From Sulfitobacter sp. W027 (GTDB lineage: Bacteria > Pseudomonadota > Alphaproteobacteria > Rhodobacterales > Rhodobacteraceae), in contig NZ_CP083567.1 of the NCBI RefSeq assembly GCF_025143985.1, positions 242,358-306,357 of the forward strand: 64,000 nt of DNA, read 5' to 3'. How positions within the stretch are numbered: position 1 is the first letter of the stretch; each line of letters begins with the position of its first letter. The translations under genes and the position numbers were made by a program. Of the stretch, positions 34,267 to 43,255 are shown piece after piece. The notes beneath the pieces are model-generated. The model saw only the letters and a list, made by a program, of their open reading frames with translations. It did not search any database and had not been told where the DNA came from.

Positions 34267-35082
34267 TTAACCGACAGTCTGCAAAAACTGCTGAAGCCGG
34301 GCAGATTGAGGGTTGCCGAAAAGCTGCTCCGGCGGTCCCTGTTCTTCGATGCGGCCCTCGAAAAGGTAGACGACATGGGTCGCAACCTCGCGGGCGAATT
34401 TCATCTCATGGGTCACAAGCAGCATGGTGCGCCCTTCGGCGGCCAGATCACGGATGACCGTGAGCACTTCGCCGACCAATTCGGGGTCGAGCGCGCTGGT
34501 TGGCTCGTCAAAGAGCATTACGCTGGGCTCCACCGCGAGGGCGCGGGCAATGGCCGCACGTTGCTGCTGGCCGCCGGATAGAAATGCTGGAAACGTATCG
34601 GCCTTGTCGCCTAGGCCGACCCGCTCAAGCAGTACCCGCGCGCGTTGGATTGCTTCATCCCGTGGCACCTTAAGCACATAGACTGGCACCTCTATGACGT
34701 TTTCCAGCAGGGTGCGGTGGGTCCAGAGGTTGAAAGCCTGAAATACCATGCCAAGGCGGGTTCGGATGCGTTCGATCTGTCGGCGGTCGACGGGTTTGCC
34801 GTCTTGGCGCATCTTGATTTCTTCACCGTTGACGACAATCTGGCCCGCGCTTGGGGTTTCCAGAAAATTGATGCACCGCAGGAAGGTCGATTTCCCCGAG
34901 CCGCTGCCGCCGATAATGGCAACAACATCACCCTTTTGCGCGGTGAGGGAGACGCCCTTAAGAACCTCCAGCATGCCGAAGGATTTGTGCAGATCATTAA
35001 CCCTTATGGCCTCATCTTGCCCTGCGATTTCGGCATCAGCATCTCTGGCCGCCTCTGTGGTTCCGATCGGGTCTCTCTTCAA
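34267..35082 (-). CDS. polar amino acid ABC transporter ATPase (HisP type)
   Basis: 271 residues. Walker [11 protein letters not shown]-loop MVFQAFNLW, signature [16 protein letters not shown] and Walker [13 protein letters not shown] are intact, followed by the switch histidine in VTHEM. About 20 residues precede the first conserved strand ([12 protein letters not shown]), so the real start could be slightly later than 35082. It is the first gene of the leftward transporter operon and stands 104 bp from the start of the divergent TetR gene. Confidence 0.88.
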   Translation of the reverse strand: MKRDPIGTTEAARDADAEIAGQDEAIRVNDLHKSFGMLEVLKGVSLTAQKGDVVAIIGGSGSGKSTFLRCINFLETPSAGQIVVNGEEIKMRQDGKPVDRRQIERIRTRLGMVFQAFNLWTHRTLLENVIEVPVYVLKVPRDEAIQRARVLLERVGLGDKADTFPAFLSGGQQQRAAIARALAVEPSVMLFDEPTSALDPELVGEVLTVIRDLAAEGRTMLLVTHEMKFAREVATHVVYLFEGRIEEQGPPEQLFGNPQSARLQQFLQTVG

Positions 35083-35143
35083 AACGTCCGCGCCCTCCTT
35101 TTGGTGTTCTCCAAAATTGTGCCTTGTAGTAAGGCCCGTATTT

Positions 35144-35169
35144 CGTAATCATGCAAGTGTATAATTACG
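35144..35169 (+). promoter_or_regulatory. -10 box and inverted repeat in front of the TetR gene
   Basis: A perfect TATAAT lies at 35160-35165, inside an inverted repeat CGTAAT (35144-35149) / ATTACG (35164-35169). A TetR dimer on this repeat would cover the -10 box. It is 22 bp before GTG 35187, supporting that codon as start and autoregulation. No clear -35 box is seen. Confidence 0.45.
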
Positions 35170-35186
35170 AGGTCTGGAAATCGCCC

Positions 35187-35834
35187 GTGTCGGACACCAC
35201 TCCCAAATTCAAGCGCGAGCCAGCGGAGCACCGCAGGGAGGCGCTGATCAATGCCACCCTGTCGCTGATCGCCGAAAAGGGCGTTCAGGCCGCCACGGTG
35301 CGGGCGATTGCCGCCCGGGCGGACGTATCGCAAGGCATGATCCGGCATCACTTTTCGTCCAAAGAAGAGCTGATCACCGCTGCCTATGAACATCACATGG
35401 ACCGGTTGACTGATCTTACATCGGCCTCCGCCGATGCCGATGGTAGCGCACCAGTAGCGCGGCTCGCGGCATTTGTTGTGGGCAGCTTGACGCCACCGGT
35501 TGTTGACGCCGGGTCGGTCAGTCTCTGGGCCGGGTTCCTGACGAAGGTGCATGACGATAAGCAGATGCGCGACAGTCACGAACGCACTTATTACAACTTC
35601 CGCAACCGCCTTGAGGCGCTGATCGCCGCCGTGTTGGGAGAAACAGGTCAGCCAGCCACAACGCAGCAGCTGCGGTATCTGGCAATCGCCTGCAACGCTG
35701 TGATCGATGGGCTGTGGCTGGAAGGCGGTATTCTCTCAGGGGCTTTCGCGCCGGATGAGCTTCCGGAAATCGGGATCAGATCAGTCGGCGCAATTCTCGG
35801 AATGGACCTTACAAAGGCAGGGCAACAGACATGA
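35187..35834 (+). CDS. TetR-family (BetI-like) regulator
   Basis: 215 residues if read from GTG 35187; an ATG at 35151 in frame is upstream of the TATAAT box and gives an extra 12 residues absent from relatives. The N-terminal HTH (ALINATLSLIAEKGVQAATV, then RAIAARADVSQGMIRHHF) is typical of BetI-type repressors, with an all-helical ligand domain after it. Its stop overlaps the aruH start by 4 bp, so the regulator is the first gene of the operon tetR-aruH-aruI-ddaH. It probably represses this operon and the divergent transporter. Confidence 0.83.
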   Translation: MSDTTPKFKREPAEHRREALINATLSLIAEKGVQAATVRAIAARADVSQGMIRHHFSSKEELITAAYEHHMDRLTDLTSASADADGSAPVARLAAFVVGSLTPPVVDAGSVSLWAGFLTKVHDDKQMRDSHERTYYNFRNRLEALIAAVLGETGQPATTQQLRYLAIACNAVIDGLWLEGGILSGAFAPDELPEIGIRSVGAILGMDLTKAGQQT

Positions 35835-37018
35835 GACAGACAGACATAACCAAACGCCTTGCAGGGCTTGGCGGCGCAAAATGGGAAGTTCACATCCGGG
35901 CGCGCGAGTTGGCCGCTCAGGGCTGCGATATCATTGAACTGACCATTGGCGAGCCGGACGTGCCAACGCCCCCCGCGCTTGTGGAGGTCGCCGCAGATGC
36001 AATGCGCCGCGGTCGTACTGGCTATTCTGATGGCCGGGGGGAGGCGGGCTTGCGCGCCGCACTGGCCGAACGCTATTCGCGCAGCACGGGCCGCCGCATC
36101 ACGCCGGATCAGGCGATGTGCTTCCCCGGCACGCAGACCGCCCTTTATGCGGTGCTGCTGGGTGTGGCAGAGGCTGGTCAGCAGGTTCTGGTCGGTGACC
36201 CAATGTACGCCACATACGAAGGGGTTATTCGCTCTACCGGCGCTGAGATGGTTCCGGTCCCGCTGCGCCCGGAAAACGGCTTTCGCATTCATGCCGAGGA
36301 CATTGCCGCAAGGATCAGCCCGCAGACCACGGCGATCCTGCTGACCACACCGCATAACCCGACCGGATCGGTTCTGACCCGCGCAGACATTGACGCGATT
36401 GGAGAGCTGGCGATTGCCCATGACCTCTGGATTATCTCCGATGAGGTCTACGAAGACCTCATTTTTGACACCATCGATTTCTGCTCGCCCCTGTGGCGTC
36501 CGCAACTGGCTGACCGTGTCATCGTTGTCTCCTCGATCTCAAAATCCCACGCCGCACCGGGCTTTCGCAGCGGCTGGTGCATCGGACCGGAAGCCTTCAC
36601 CGAAGCACTTCTGCCGCTGTCGGAAACCATGCTTTTTGGCAACCAGCCCTTCATCGCGGATATGACCGAAAAGGCCGTGCGCGAAGGGTCTCCGGTGGCC
36701 CATGGAATGACGCAGCGTTTTGCTGCGCGGGCCGAGCGCTTGCATCACCGCCTCTCCGAAGAAAGCCAGTTGAAGGTACACCGCCCAGAAGCGGGCATGT
36801 TTGCGATGATCGACGTTTCTGCCACGGAAATGAGCGGCACCGACTATGCCATTCTTCTGCTTGAGCACGCCGGCGTCGCGGTCATGCCCGGCGCGTCGTT
36901 TGGCGAGACGCTTGATGCTTGGGTGCGGGTGGCGCTGACGACCGGCGATGCGGCGTTCGACACGGCTTGTGACCGGATCATCCACCATGCGGCGCAACTG
37001 CAACTGGAATCCGCATGA
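35831..37018 (+). CDS. aruH: class I aminotransferase, arginine:pyruvate transaminase (AruH type)
   Basis: 395-residue fold-type I PLP aminotransferase. PLP lysine K238 lies in SSISKSHAAPGFRSGW; TIGEPDVPTPP, TTPHNPTGSVL and SDEVYEDLIF are the usual aspartate-aminotransferase-family contacts. Pairing with an AruI-like decarboxylase (4-bp overlap at 37015-37018) indicates arginine:pyruvate transaminase, forming 2-ketoarginine. The dimethylargininase downstream raises the possibility that a methylated arginine is the real substrate. A general aromatic or branched-chain transaminase is the alternative. Confidence 0.8.
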   Translation: MRQTDITKRLAGLGGAKWEVHIRARELAAQGCDIIELTIGEPDVPTPPALVEVAADAMRRGRTGYSDGRGEAGLRAALAERYSRSTGRRITPDQAMCFPGTQTALYAVLLGVAEAGQQVLVGDPMYATYEGVIRSTGAEMVPVPLRPENGFRIHAEDIAARISPQTTAILLTTPHNPTGSVLTRADIDAIGELAIAHDLWIISDEVYEDLIFDTIDFCSPLWRPQLADRVIVVSSISKSHAAPGFRSGWCIGPEAFTEALLPLSETMLFGNQPFIADMTEKAVREGSPVAHGMTQRFAARAERLHHRLSEESQLKVHRPEAGMFAMIDVSATEMSGTDYAILLLEHAGVAVMPGASFGETLDAWVRVALTTGDAAFDTACDRIIHHAAQLQLESA

Positions 37019-38607
37019 CCACCATCGGAGAGGCACTGGTCGCCCAACTTTCAGAGCGCGGGGTCGACTGTGTTTTCGGCATTCCGGGCGTCCATACGAT
37101 TGAGCTTTACCGGGGTTTAGCCACTTCTGGCATTCGCCACATCACACCCCGGCACGAACAGGGCGCGGGGTTCATGGCGGATGGCTATGCGCGGGTATCC
37201 GGGAAGCCCGGTGTTGCCTTTGTCATTACCGGGCCAGGGCTGACCAATACGCTGACGGCAATGGGCCAGGCGCGTGCCGATTCTGTCCCGATGCTGGTAG
37301 TTTCCGGCGTCAACACGCTGCCCAGCCTTGGCCAAGGTCAGGGCCATTTGCATGAGCTGCCGGATCAACGAGCCTTGGCGAGGACCGTTGTGCTGGTGTC
37401 AGAACGTGTCGAAACCGCCGATGAGCTGGCACCGATGCTCGCGCGGGTGTTTGCGCCCTTTAGCAGCGGGCGACCGGGTCCTACACATCTCGAAATCCCG
37501 TTGGACGTTGCCGGAACACCCTATACTGCAGAGCCGCAGGCCCGTTCTGAAACGGCCCCGCCTTCTCCGTCTGCCAATCAGATCGCAGAAGCCGCCGCGC
37601 TATTATCGCAGAGTAAGGCACCTTTGATCCTCGCTGGTGGCGGCGCCCGACGCGCGGGAGCGGCCTTGCGTAGACTTGCCGAAAAGCTCGGCGCCCCGGT
37701 CGTGCAGACGGTGAATGCACGCGGCATAATGTTCGAGCACCCCTTGGGCGTTCCGGCCAGCCCCAGCCTGCAAGCCGTGCGCAGTCTGATTGCCCAGTCG
37801 GACGTTGTACTTGCCGTTGGCACCGAACTCGGCCCGACCGATTATGACATGTACGCCACCGGCACCATGCCACAGATGCAAACGATGATCCGTGTCGATC
37901 TATGCGCTGAACAGCTTGCACGCCATCCCGCCAAACTATCGATCCAAGGCGATGCGACTTCCGCGATGGACGCTCTGAACGCCGTAATCGACGGAAGCGC
38001 CGCTCCGGACGGCGCAAAACGCGCCGCGAAGGCCCGCCGCGAGGCTTTCGAAGAAATCGGCCCCGAAATGCGTGTGCTTTGCGATGTCCTTGCCGAAGTG
38101 CGCACGACAGTTCGGGGGGCAATCATGGTCGGCGATTCCGCACAACCGATCTACGCAGGGAACCTTTATTACGATCACGACCGTCCCGGCGGCTGGTTCA
38201 ACGCCGCGACCGGCTTCGGCGCGCTTGGCTATGGCATCCCCGCCGCGATTGGTGCCGCAGTGGCAGCACCAGACACGCCGGTGATCTGCATCGCAGGTGA
38301 TGGCGGCGCGCAGTTTAGCCTGCCGGAGCTGATGTGCGCCGTCAAAGAAAACCTGTCGATCTGCTTCATGATCTGGAACAACCACGGCTACCAGGAAATC
38401 GCCACCTCCATGCAGGACGCGGGGGTGAGCGTGGTCGGTTGCGACCCGACCCCGCCAGACTTCGCCGCTGTCGCCCAATCTTGTGACTTGCCCTTCTGGC
38501 GCTGCGGGCCGGAGCCGGATGCCGTCGCAGAAGCGCTCCGCGCGGCCACGGACACAGGCGGACCAACCCTAATTGAAATTCAGGCCCAGCCCTACCTGCG
38601 CCAGTGA
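37015..38607 (+). CDS. aruI: thiamine-diphosphate 2-ketoarginine decarboxylase (AruI type)
   Basis: 530-residue enzyme of the acetolactate-synthase-like ThDP family. E48 in RHEQGAGFMADGYAR is the cofactor-activating glutamate; the ThDP motif is GDGGAQFSL...WNNHGY. The central domain lacks the full FAD-binding pattern of true acetolactate synthases. In the arginine transaminase pathway AruI decarboxylates 2-ketoarginine to 4-guanidinobutyraldehyde. Coupled to aruH by a 4-bp overlap and followed by ddaH after 15 bp. The genes for 4-guanidinobutyraldehyde oxidation and guanidinobutyrase are not in the window. Confidence 0.82.
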   Translation: MTTIGEALVAQLSERGVDCVFGIPGVHTIELYRGLATSGIRHITPRHEQGAGFMADGYARVSGKPGVAFVITGPGLTNTLTAMGQARADSVPMLVVSGVNTLPSLGQGQGHLHELPDQRALARTVVLVSERVETADELAPMLARVFAPFSSGRPGPTHLEIPLDVAGTPYTAEPQARSETAPPSPSANQIAEAAALLSQSKAPLILAGGGARRAGAALRRLAEKLGAPVVQTVNARGIMFEHPLGVPASPSLQAVRSLIAQSDVVLAVGTELGPTDYDMYATGTMPQMQTMIRVDLCAEQLARHPAKLSIQGDATSAMDALNAVIDGSAAPDGAKRAAKARREAFEEIGPEMRVLCDVLAEVRTTVRGAIMVGDSAQPIYAGNLYYDHDRPGGWFNAATGFGALGYGIPAAIGAAVAAPDTPVICIAGDGGAQFSLPELMCAVKENLSICFMIWNNHGYQEIATSMQDAGVSVVGCDPTPPDFAAVAQSCDLPFWRCGPEPDAVAEALRAATDTGGPTLIEIQAQPYLRQ

Positions 38608-38622
38608 ACCAGAGAGCATGAC

Positions 38623-39405
38623 ATGACAGACCCCACCTATGAATTCACCCGCGCCGTCACCCGCCGCCCCGCTGCCAGCATCGTCAACGGCCTACGCGCC
38701 GAGGACATCGGCACGCCCGATCTTGCGCAGATGGAAGCGGCCCATGCCCATTACGTTGCTACGCTGAAACAGACCGGCGCGGAGGTGATCGAACTGCCCG
38801 CATTAGAAGCGTACCCGGATTCAGTCTTTGTCGAGGATACCGCGCTATGCCTGCCCAAGGTGGCAGTTCTGATGCGCCCTGGCGCACCAAGCCGCATGGG
38901 GGAGGTCGCTGAAATGGCACCGACGCTAGGCACCCTCTACGACGAACTGCGCCAGATCGAAGGCCCCGGCCACGTCGAAGGAGGCGACATTCTGGTCACC
39001 GGACGCGAGATTTTAGTCGGCCGATCAGACCGCACCGATGCCGAAGGCGTCGCCGAGCTATCGCGGATCGTCTCGGACTGGGGATATAGCCTGCGCGAGG
39101 TCTTTACCCCGCCCGGCGTGCTGCATTTCAAGACCGATTGCTCGCTGCTCGACGGTGATACCATCCTTAGCACCAAACGGCTTGACGCTTCGGGTTGCTT
39201 CGAAGGCTACCGCGTGCTGCACACCGCCGAGGGCGAGGAAGCTGCCGCAAACAGCATCCGGTTCAACAATTTTTTGCTGTGTCCGGCAGGCTTTCCCCGC
39301 ACGGCAGAAATGCTGACCAACGCGGGCTTTGAAGTGGTCGAGATCAACAATTCGGAATGCGCCAAGTTGGATGGGGGCATGTCGTGTTTGTCACTAAGGT
39401 TTTGA
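38623..39405 (+). CDS. ddaH: dimethylarginine dimethylaminohydrolase (DDAH)
   Basis: 260 residues of the guanidine-modifying (arginine deiminase) superfamily. The catalytic set agrees with Pseudomonas DDAH: E119 in GHVEGGDIL, H168 in VLHFKTDCS, and the nucleophile C255 in KLDGGMSCLSLRF; PDSVFVEDTA is the substrate loop. It hydrolyses N-omega-methylated arginines to citrulline and (di)methylamine. As last gene of tetR-aruH-aruI-ddaH it implies uptake and use of methylarginines. Hydrolysis of another guanidino compound from the same pathway is possible. Confidence 0.88.
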   Translation: MTDPTYEFTRAVTRRPAASIVNGLRAEDIGTPDLAQMEAAHAHYVATLKQTGAEVIELPALEAYPDSVFVEDTALCLPKVAVLMRPGAPSRMGEVAEMAPTLGTLYDELRQIEGPGHVEGGDILVTGREILVGRSDRTDAEGVAELSRIVSDWGYSLREVFTPPGVLHFKTDCSLLDGDTILSTKRLDASGCFEGYRVLHTAEGEEAAANSIRFNNFLLCPAGFPRTAEMLTNAGFEVVEINNSECAKLDGGMSCLSLRF

Positions 39406-40220
39406 TGCTGAAAGGAGCTTGGCTCAAGGTTTGATCCGCTTTTCCCTGACTTCACCCAATTACGGATCAATGTCTGCTTTGGGAAAGCTGTAGCGCAGGA
39501 TTTGGGCGGGACACGAGCAGCAGGTTCGAACCGTCGGCTGTAACGGCCCAGCGGTTCAGACTTCGATAGTCTTCGACAAGAGCTGGGGCATCTTCGAGTA
39601 CAATGCAGAAGATCTTAATAGAGCTGTCCAAGTTGGTGCTCCCCGAACAGAAATTGGATCGGCCGCTGTGTGAATTCCCAATCGCTAATCCGAACTCTGA
39701 TCTGACTATTATAATTAATATCGAACCGGGTCTTTCCCGAAGTATCAGCCCTGCACGTGGGACTTGCCGATCAATCTGATTTCGCCTTCTAGGGGCACGG
39801 GAAGACGTTAATCGTTACCTCGCCAGCCTTCTCGGACACTGACGTTAACCTTGCCCCATAGGCATTCAAGTACGCCCTGTCATAGCGCAACTCCATGCTG
39901 CCAAAACGTTGATTTTGGGAACTTCGTCAGTGGATGACCATAGGAGACAAGCGGGTTCTAGCGAGATTTGTTGAACCTGATGAATAGAGTATTTTTACCC
40001 TCATGCTGTCTCTCCTAAGCAAGGTTCAACTGGCGCGTATGGCGTACAATAGTATCAGCTATTGAGCATAATCCAGATTCAGGACACCTCGAACAGAGGT
40101 GTGTTGGTTATTGGCCAGGTTGCCCGCGACGGACCCTCGTCAACTACACTGCCGGGCGACGGCGCAGATAAGAAATGACGGCAAACGAACCCCCAACGGC
40201 CCGTTTGCCATCTTGTTCAA
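39406..40220. other. 815-bp stretch without an intact gene
   Basis: No reading frame here resembles a known protein, and stops occur frequently in all frames. Base composition is more AT-rich than neighbours in places (for example around 39700-39720). A 7-bp inverted repeat ACACCTC-GAACA-GAGGTGT lies at 40084-40102, and the gabT terminator is at 40180-40209. GGTTCGAACC at 39523-39532 looks like a tRNA T-loop but no tRNA can be folded around it. Probably decayed sequence between two catabolic units. Confidence 0.6.
40180..40209 (-). terminator. probable terminator of gabT
   Basis: GGCAAACG (40180-40187) and CGTTTGCC (40202-40209), a perfect 8-bp stem 11 bp past the gabT stop. On the minus strand it is followed by a T-rich GTCATTTCTTATC, so the run of T is imperfect. 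Confidence 0.6.
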
Positions 40221-41522
40221 TTAAGCAGCTGCGCGCGTTTGCCCTACCGCCGCCTCAATGGACGCCTCAAGGATATCCAGCGCCTCGTCAACCTGCGCCA
40301 TTGGGATCGTCAGCGGTGGCAGCAGGCGCACCACGTTGCCGTGGGTGCCACATGGCAAGATGATCAAACCACGGGCTTCAGCTTCTGCTACAATCGCCTG
40401 GGTCAAAGCGGCGTCAGGTGTGCGGGTGGCGCGGTCGGTAACCAACTCGAAGGCTACCATTGCGCCGAGGCCACGTACGTCACCGATCGCCTCCAGCCCT
40501 TGCCGTGCGGCCAAAGCGTCGAGCCGCTCACGCAGCGCATTGCCAACTTCTTCGGCGCGTGCGCAGAGGTCTTCCTCCACGATCACGTCAAGCACCGCAT
40601 GGGCGGCAGCAACCGCGAGCGGGTTGCCGGCATAGGTGCCGCCGATCCCGCCGGTGGGGGCGGCGTCAACGACCTCGGACCGCCCGGTCACTGCGGACAG
40701 AGGGAAGCCCCCTGCCAGACCTTTGGCCATTGTCACCAAATCGGCAGCAACGCCCGCGTGTTCCATCGCAAAAAGCTTGCCCGTCCGGGCCATCCCGGCC
40801 TGCACCTCATCCGCGATCAAAATGATGCCGTAGGTGTCGCAAACCTCGCGCAGACCGCGCAGGAATTCCGCCGGCGCGATGTTAAAGCCGCCCTCGCCTT
40901 GAACCGGCTCAAGGATGATCGCTGCCACACGCTCCGGGTCGATTGTGGATTTGAACAGCTGGTCCAATTGGGCCAAGCTCATCTCTGGCGTGATGCCGTG
41001 ATAGCTGTTTGGGAAGGCCGCGTGATAGACCTCGGGCGGCATGGCGCCGAAGGCTTTTTTATACGGCTGAACCTTACCACAAAGCGCCATGCCCATCAGC
41101 GTCCGGCCATGAAATGCGCCGGAAAAGGCAATGACGCCCGAACGCCCGGTAAAGGCCCGCGCCATCTTCACAGCGTTCTCGACTGCTTCGGCACCAGTGG
41201 TCACCAGCATGGTCTTCTTGTCAAAATCACCCGGCGTGCTTTTGTTAAGCCGCTCGGCCAAGCTGACATAGCTCTCGTAAGGCGCGACGTGGAAACAAGT
41301 ATGCGTGAAGGCATCGGCCTGTTTTGCCACCGCTGCCATCACCTTTGGATGACGGTGACCTGTGTTGTTCACCGCGATGCCCGCGGCCAGATCGATGTAG
41401 CGCTTGCCATCCACATCCCACAATTCGGCATTTTCCGCGCGCTCTGCATAGATTCCGCGGGTGCCCACACCACTGGCAACAGCCGCTGTGCGCCGTGTTT
41501 TTAGTTCCTCGCTGCGTGACAT
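40221..41522 (-). CDS. gabT: 4-aminobutyrate aminotransferase
   Basis: 433-residue class III aminotransferase. K267 in VTMAKGLAGGFPLSAV is the PLP lysine; TTGAEAVENAVKMAR, FSGAFHGRT and LIADEVQAG are the standard PLP contacts, and the length fits GabT. It transfers the amino group of GABA to 2-oxoglutarate, giving succinate semialdehyde. The arginine transaminase route ends in GABA, so it could finish arginine breakdown begun by aruHI. It is divergent from an XRE-cupin regulator of the PuuR type. A 5-aminovalerate transaminase is the main alternative. Confidence 0.88.
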   Translation of the reverse strand: MSRSEELKTRRTAAVASGVGTRGIYAERAENAELWDVDGKRYIDLAAGIAVNNTGHRHPKVMAAVAKQADAFTHTCFHVAPYESYVSLAERLNKSTPGDFDKKTMLVTTGAEAVENAVKMARAFTGRSGVIAFSGAFHGRTLMGMALCGKVQPYKKAFGAMPPEVYHAAFPNSYHGITPEMSLAQLDQLFKSTIDPERVAAIILEPVQGEGGFNIAPAEFLRGLREVCDTYGIILIADEVQAGMARTGKLFAMEHAGVAADLVTMAKGLAGGFPLSAVTGRSEVVDAAPTGGIGGTYAGNPLAVAAAHAVLDVIVEEDLCARAEEVGNALRERLDALAARQGLEAIGDVRGLGAMVAFELVTDRATRTPDAALTQAIVAEAEARGLIILPCGTHGNVVRLLPPLTIPMAQVDEALDILEASIEAAVGQTRAAA

Positions 41523-41644
41523 GATCAGCCCTCCTTAATAGCGAATATCGATCATCAATAGCTCATTATTTTGAACACTCCAATGCTTTTATCTGACGCC
41601 CGGATGGGGTAGTTTTCGAAAGATATCATCAGTGAGAATAGCAT

Positions 41645-42223
41645 ATGACAGGTTTCGACGTGGGGGCTCGCCTTCGTGAACTTCGCATGGATCAAGGACT
41701 TTCCCAGCGTAAGCTTGCCGAAGCAGCGGATGTCCCCCATGGTCAAATTTCAATGGTAGAGACGAACAAGAGCAGTCCTTCTGTCGCGACTTTGCGCAAA
41801 ATTCTGGGCGGCCTCGGCATTTCCATGTCTGAGTTTTTTGAGCCAGAAGCCGCACCAAGCAACGCGCCCTTCTTTACCCCCGACGAATTCAAAGACCTGA
41901 CATCGCGCATCTATTCTGACCACGGTGAGCCGGTCGGGCAGATGGCGCTCAAACAGGTCGGCAATGCGCGGGAACATGGGTTGCAGATCATGCATGAAAC
42001 CTATGAACCGGGTGCGGATACAGGCGAAGAGATGCTCTGCCACCCTGCGAGCGAGGGGGGCATCGTGATTGCGGGCGAGCTTGAAGTGATCGTCGGTGAC
42101 AACGCGCGGATTTTAAAGGCGGGCGACGCCTATCTGTTCAACTCGCGCGAACCGCATCGCTTTCGCAATGTCTCAGACCGGGTCGCCGTTGTCGTATCGG
42201 CCTGCACCCCGCCCTATCTTTAA
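41645..42223 (+). CDS. XRE-cupin regulator, PuuR-like
   Basis: 192 residues: N-terminal XRE helix-turn-helix (about 8-65; LRELRMDQGLSQRKLAEAAD) and a C-terminal cupin (about 110-190; EEMLCHPASEGGIVIAGELE). PuuR, the putrescine/GABA-pathway repressor, has this layout and size. The start is 122 bp from divergent gabT. TGTTCAAAATAATGA on the minus strand in between is loosely like reported PuuR sites. The stop overlaps that of the convergent LysR gene by 4 bp. Confidence 0.85.
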   Translation: MTGFDVGARLRELRMDQGLSQRKLAEAADVPHGQISMVETNKSSPSVATLRKILGGLGISMSEFFEPEAAPSNAPFFTPDEFKDLTSRIYSDHGEPVGQMALKQVGNAREHGLQIMHETYEPGADTGEEMLCHPASEGGIVIAGELEVIVGDNARILKAGDAYLFNSREPHRFRNVSDRVAVVVSACTPPYL

Positions 42224-43128
42224 GACAGTTCACGCGGGCTTTGCGCGGCGCAGATTTGGCCGAGCCACTCCCGCAGCGCCATCAGCGCGGCATCCCCCTC
42301 CTTTACCAGCGGCCAAGCCAGCCAGTAGGCCCCGCGCACCCGGATAGGTTGGCGCAAGACTGGCAGCAGCCTACCCTCTTCGATCTCAATCTTCGCGAGG
42401 TAGTCAGGTAACAGCGCCACGCCGAGGCCTGAAATTGCCGCTTGGATCATCATCGAAAACTGGTCCATCACCATGCCACTTGTGTCTTTAGCCGCGCCGC
42501 CCTGCCCGGCGAACCAATCCTCCCAAGCGGTTGGCCGGCTCTCGAGACGCAGTTTGGGCAGCCGTGCAAGATCGTCGATGCTGTCGAGCGCATGGGCGGC
42601 AGCGAATGCAGGCGACACACAGGCGGTGACGGTTTCTTCAAGGAGCTTCATCTGGCCGACCCCCTCCCAATCCCCGGTGCCGAAATAGATTGCGGCGTCA
42701 AAGGCCTCATCGGTAAATTGCACGCGGCCAATCCGCGTAGACATATTGATCGCAACGCCGGGATGCGCGGTCAGGAACTCTCCCAGACGCGGGCCAAGCC
42801 AGCGGGTCGCGAAGGTGGGCAGCACCGCCAAAGACAGCGTTCCCCCATTCGGGTTCGTCATCACCGACATCGTCGCGCGCTGCACGGTATCCAGCGCACG
42901 GGCGATGTCTTGCTGGTAGCGCAGCGCCGCTGGCGTGGGGATTAACCGCCTCCGCTCGCGTGTGAAAAGCTCTTTTCCCAATTGCGCTTCTAGCGTCAGG
43001 ATCAAACGGCTTACCGTGCTTTGGGAAAGATCAAGCTCAAGCGCCGCCGCGGTGACGGAACGGTGGCGCACCACAGCGTCGACCGCGGTGAGGAGCTTGA
43101 TCGATGGCAGAAACCGCCGCTGACGCAT
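42220..43128 (-). CDS. LysR-family regulator divergent from a CoA-transferase gene
   Basis: 302 residues, GcvA-like LysR. HTH about residues 8-66 (LLTAVDAVVRHRSVTAAALE), effector domain with EAFDAAIYFGTGDWEGVGQM. Divergent from the CaiB-family gene with 127 bp between starts; the leader carries repeated TTCAT half-sites typical of a shared regulatory region. In many alphaproteobacteria a LysR/CoA-transferase pair of this sort accompanies glutaryl-CoA dehydrogenase, but that gene is not here. Ligand unknown. Confidence 0.86.
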   Translation of the reverse strand: MRQRRFLPSIKLLTAVDAVVRHRSVTAAALELDLSQSTVSRLILTLEAQLGKELFTRERRRLIPTPAALRYQQDIARALDTVQRATMSVMTNPNGGTLSLAVLPTFATRWLGPRLGEFLTAHPGVAINMSTRIGRVQFTDEAFDAAIYFGTGDWEGVGQMKLLEETVTACVSPAFAAAHALDSIDDLARLPKLRLESRPTAWEDWFAGQGGAAKDTSGMVMDQFSMMIQAAISGLGVALLPDYLAKIEIEEGRLLPVLRQPIRVRGAYWLAWPLVKEGDAALMALREWLGQICAAQSPRELS

Positions 43129-43255
43129 TCATTCATTCCATACATGGTTTCATGCGGTTTTATCGGTTCATATGGCGTGTTTCCATTCATATTCTCTCTA
43201 GGAACGGTTCATAAATAGGACGTGATATGGTTGGATTTTTCTCTAGGGGCTACAA

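Noticed and set aside
39523..39532. GGTTCGAACC, similar to a tRNA T-loop
   Set aside because: No acceptor, D or anticodon stems can be formed around it; probably chance in decayed DNA.
40084..40102. Inverted repeat ACACCTC/GAGGTGT as terminator of ddaH
   Set aside because: It is nearly 700 bp past the ddaH stop and no T-run follows; left as an unexplained repeat.
40239..41504. A 421-residue frame antisense to gabT
   Set aside because: Long antisense frames are common opposite GC-rich genes; GabT shows all catalytic residues and this frame resembles nothing known.
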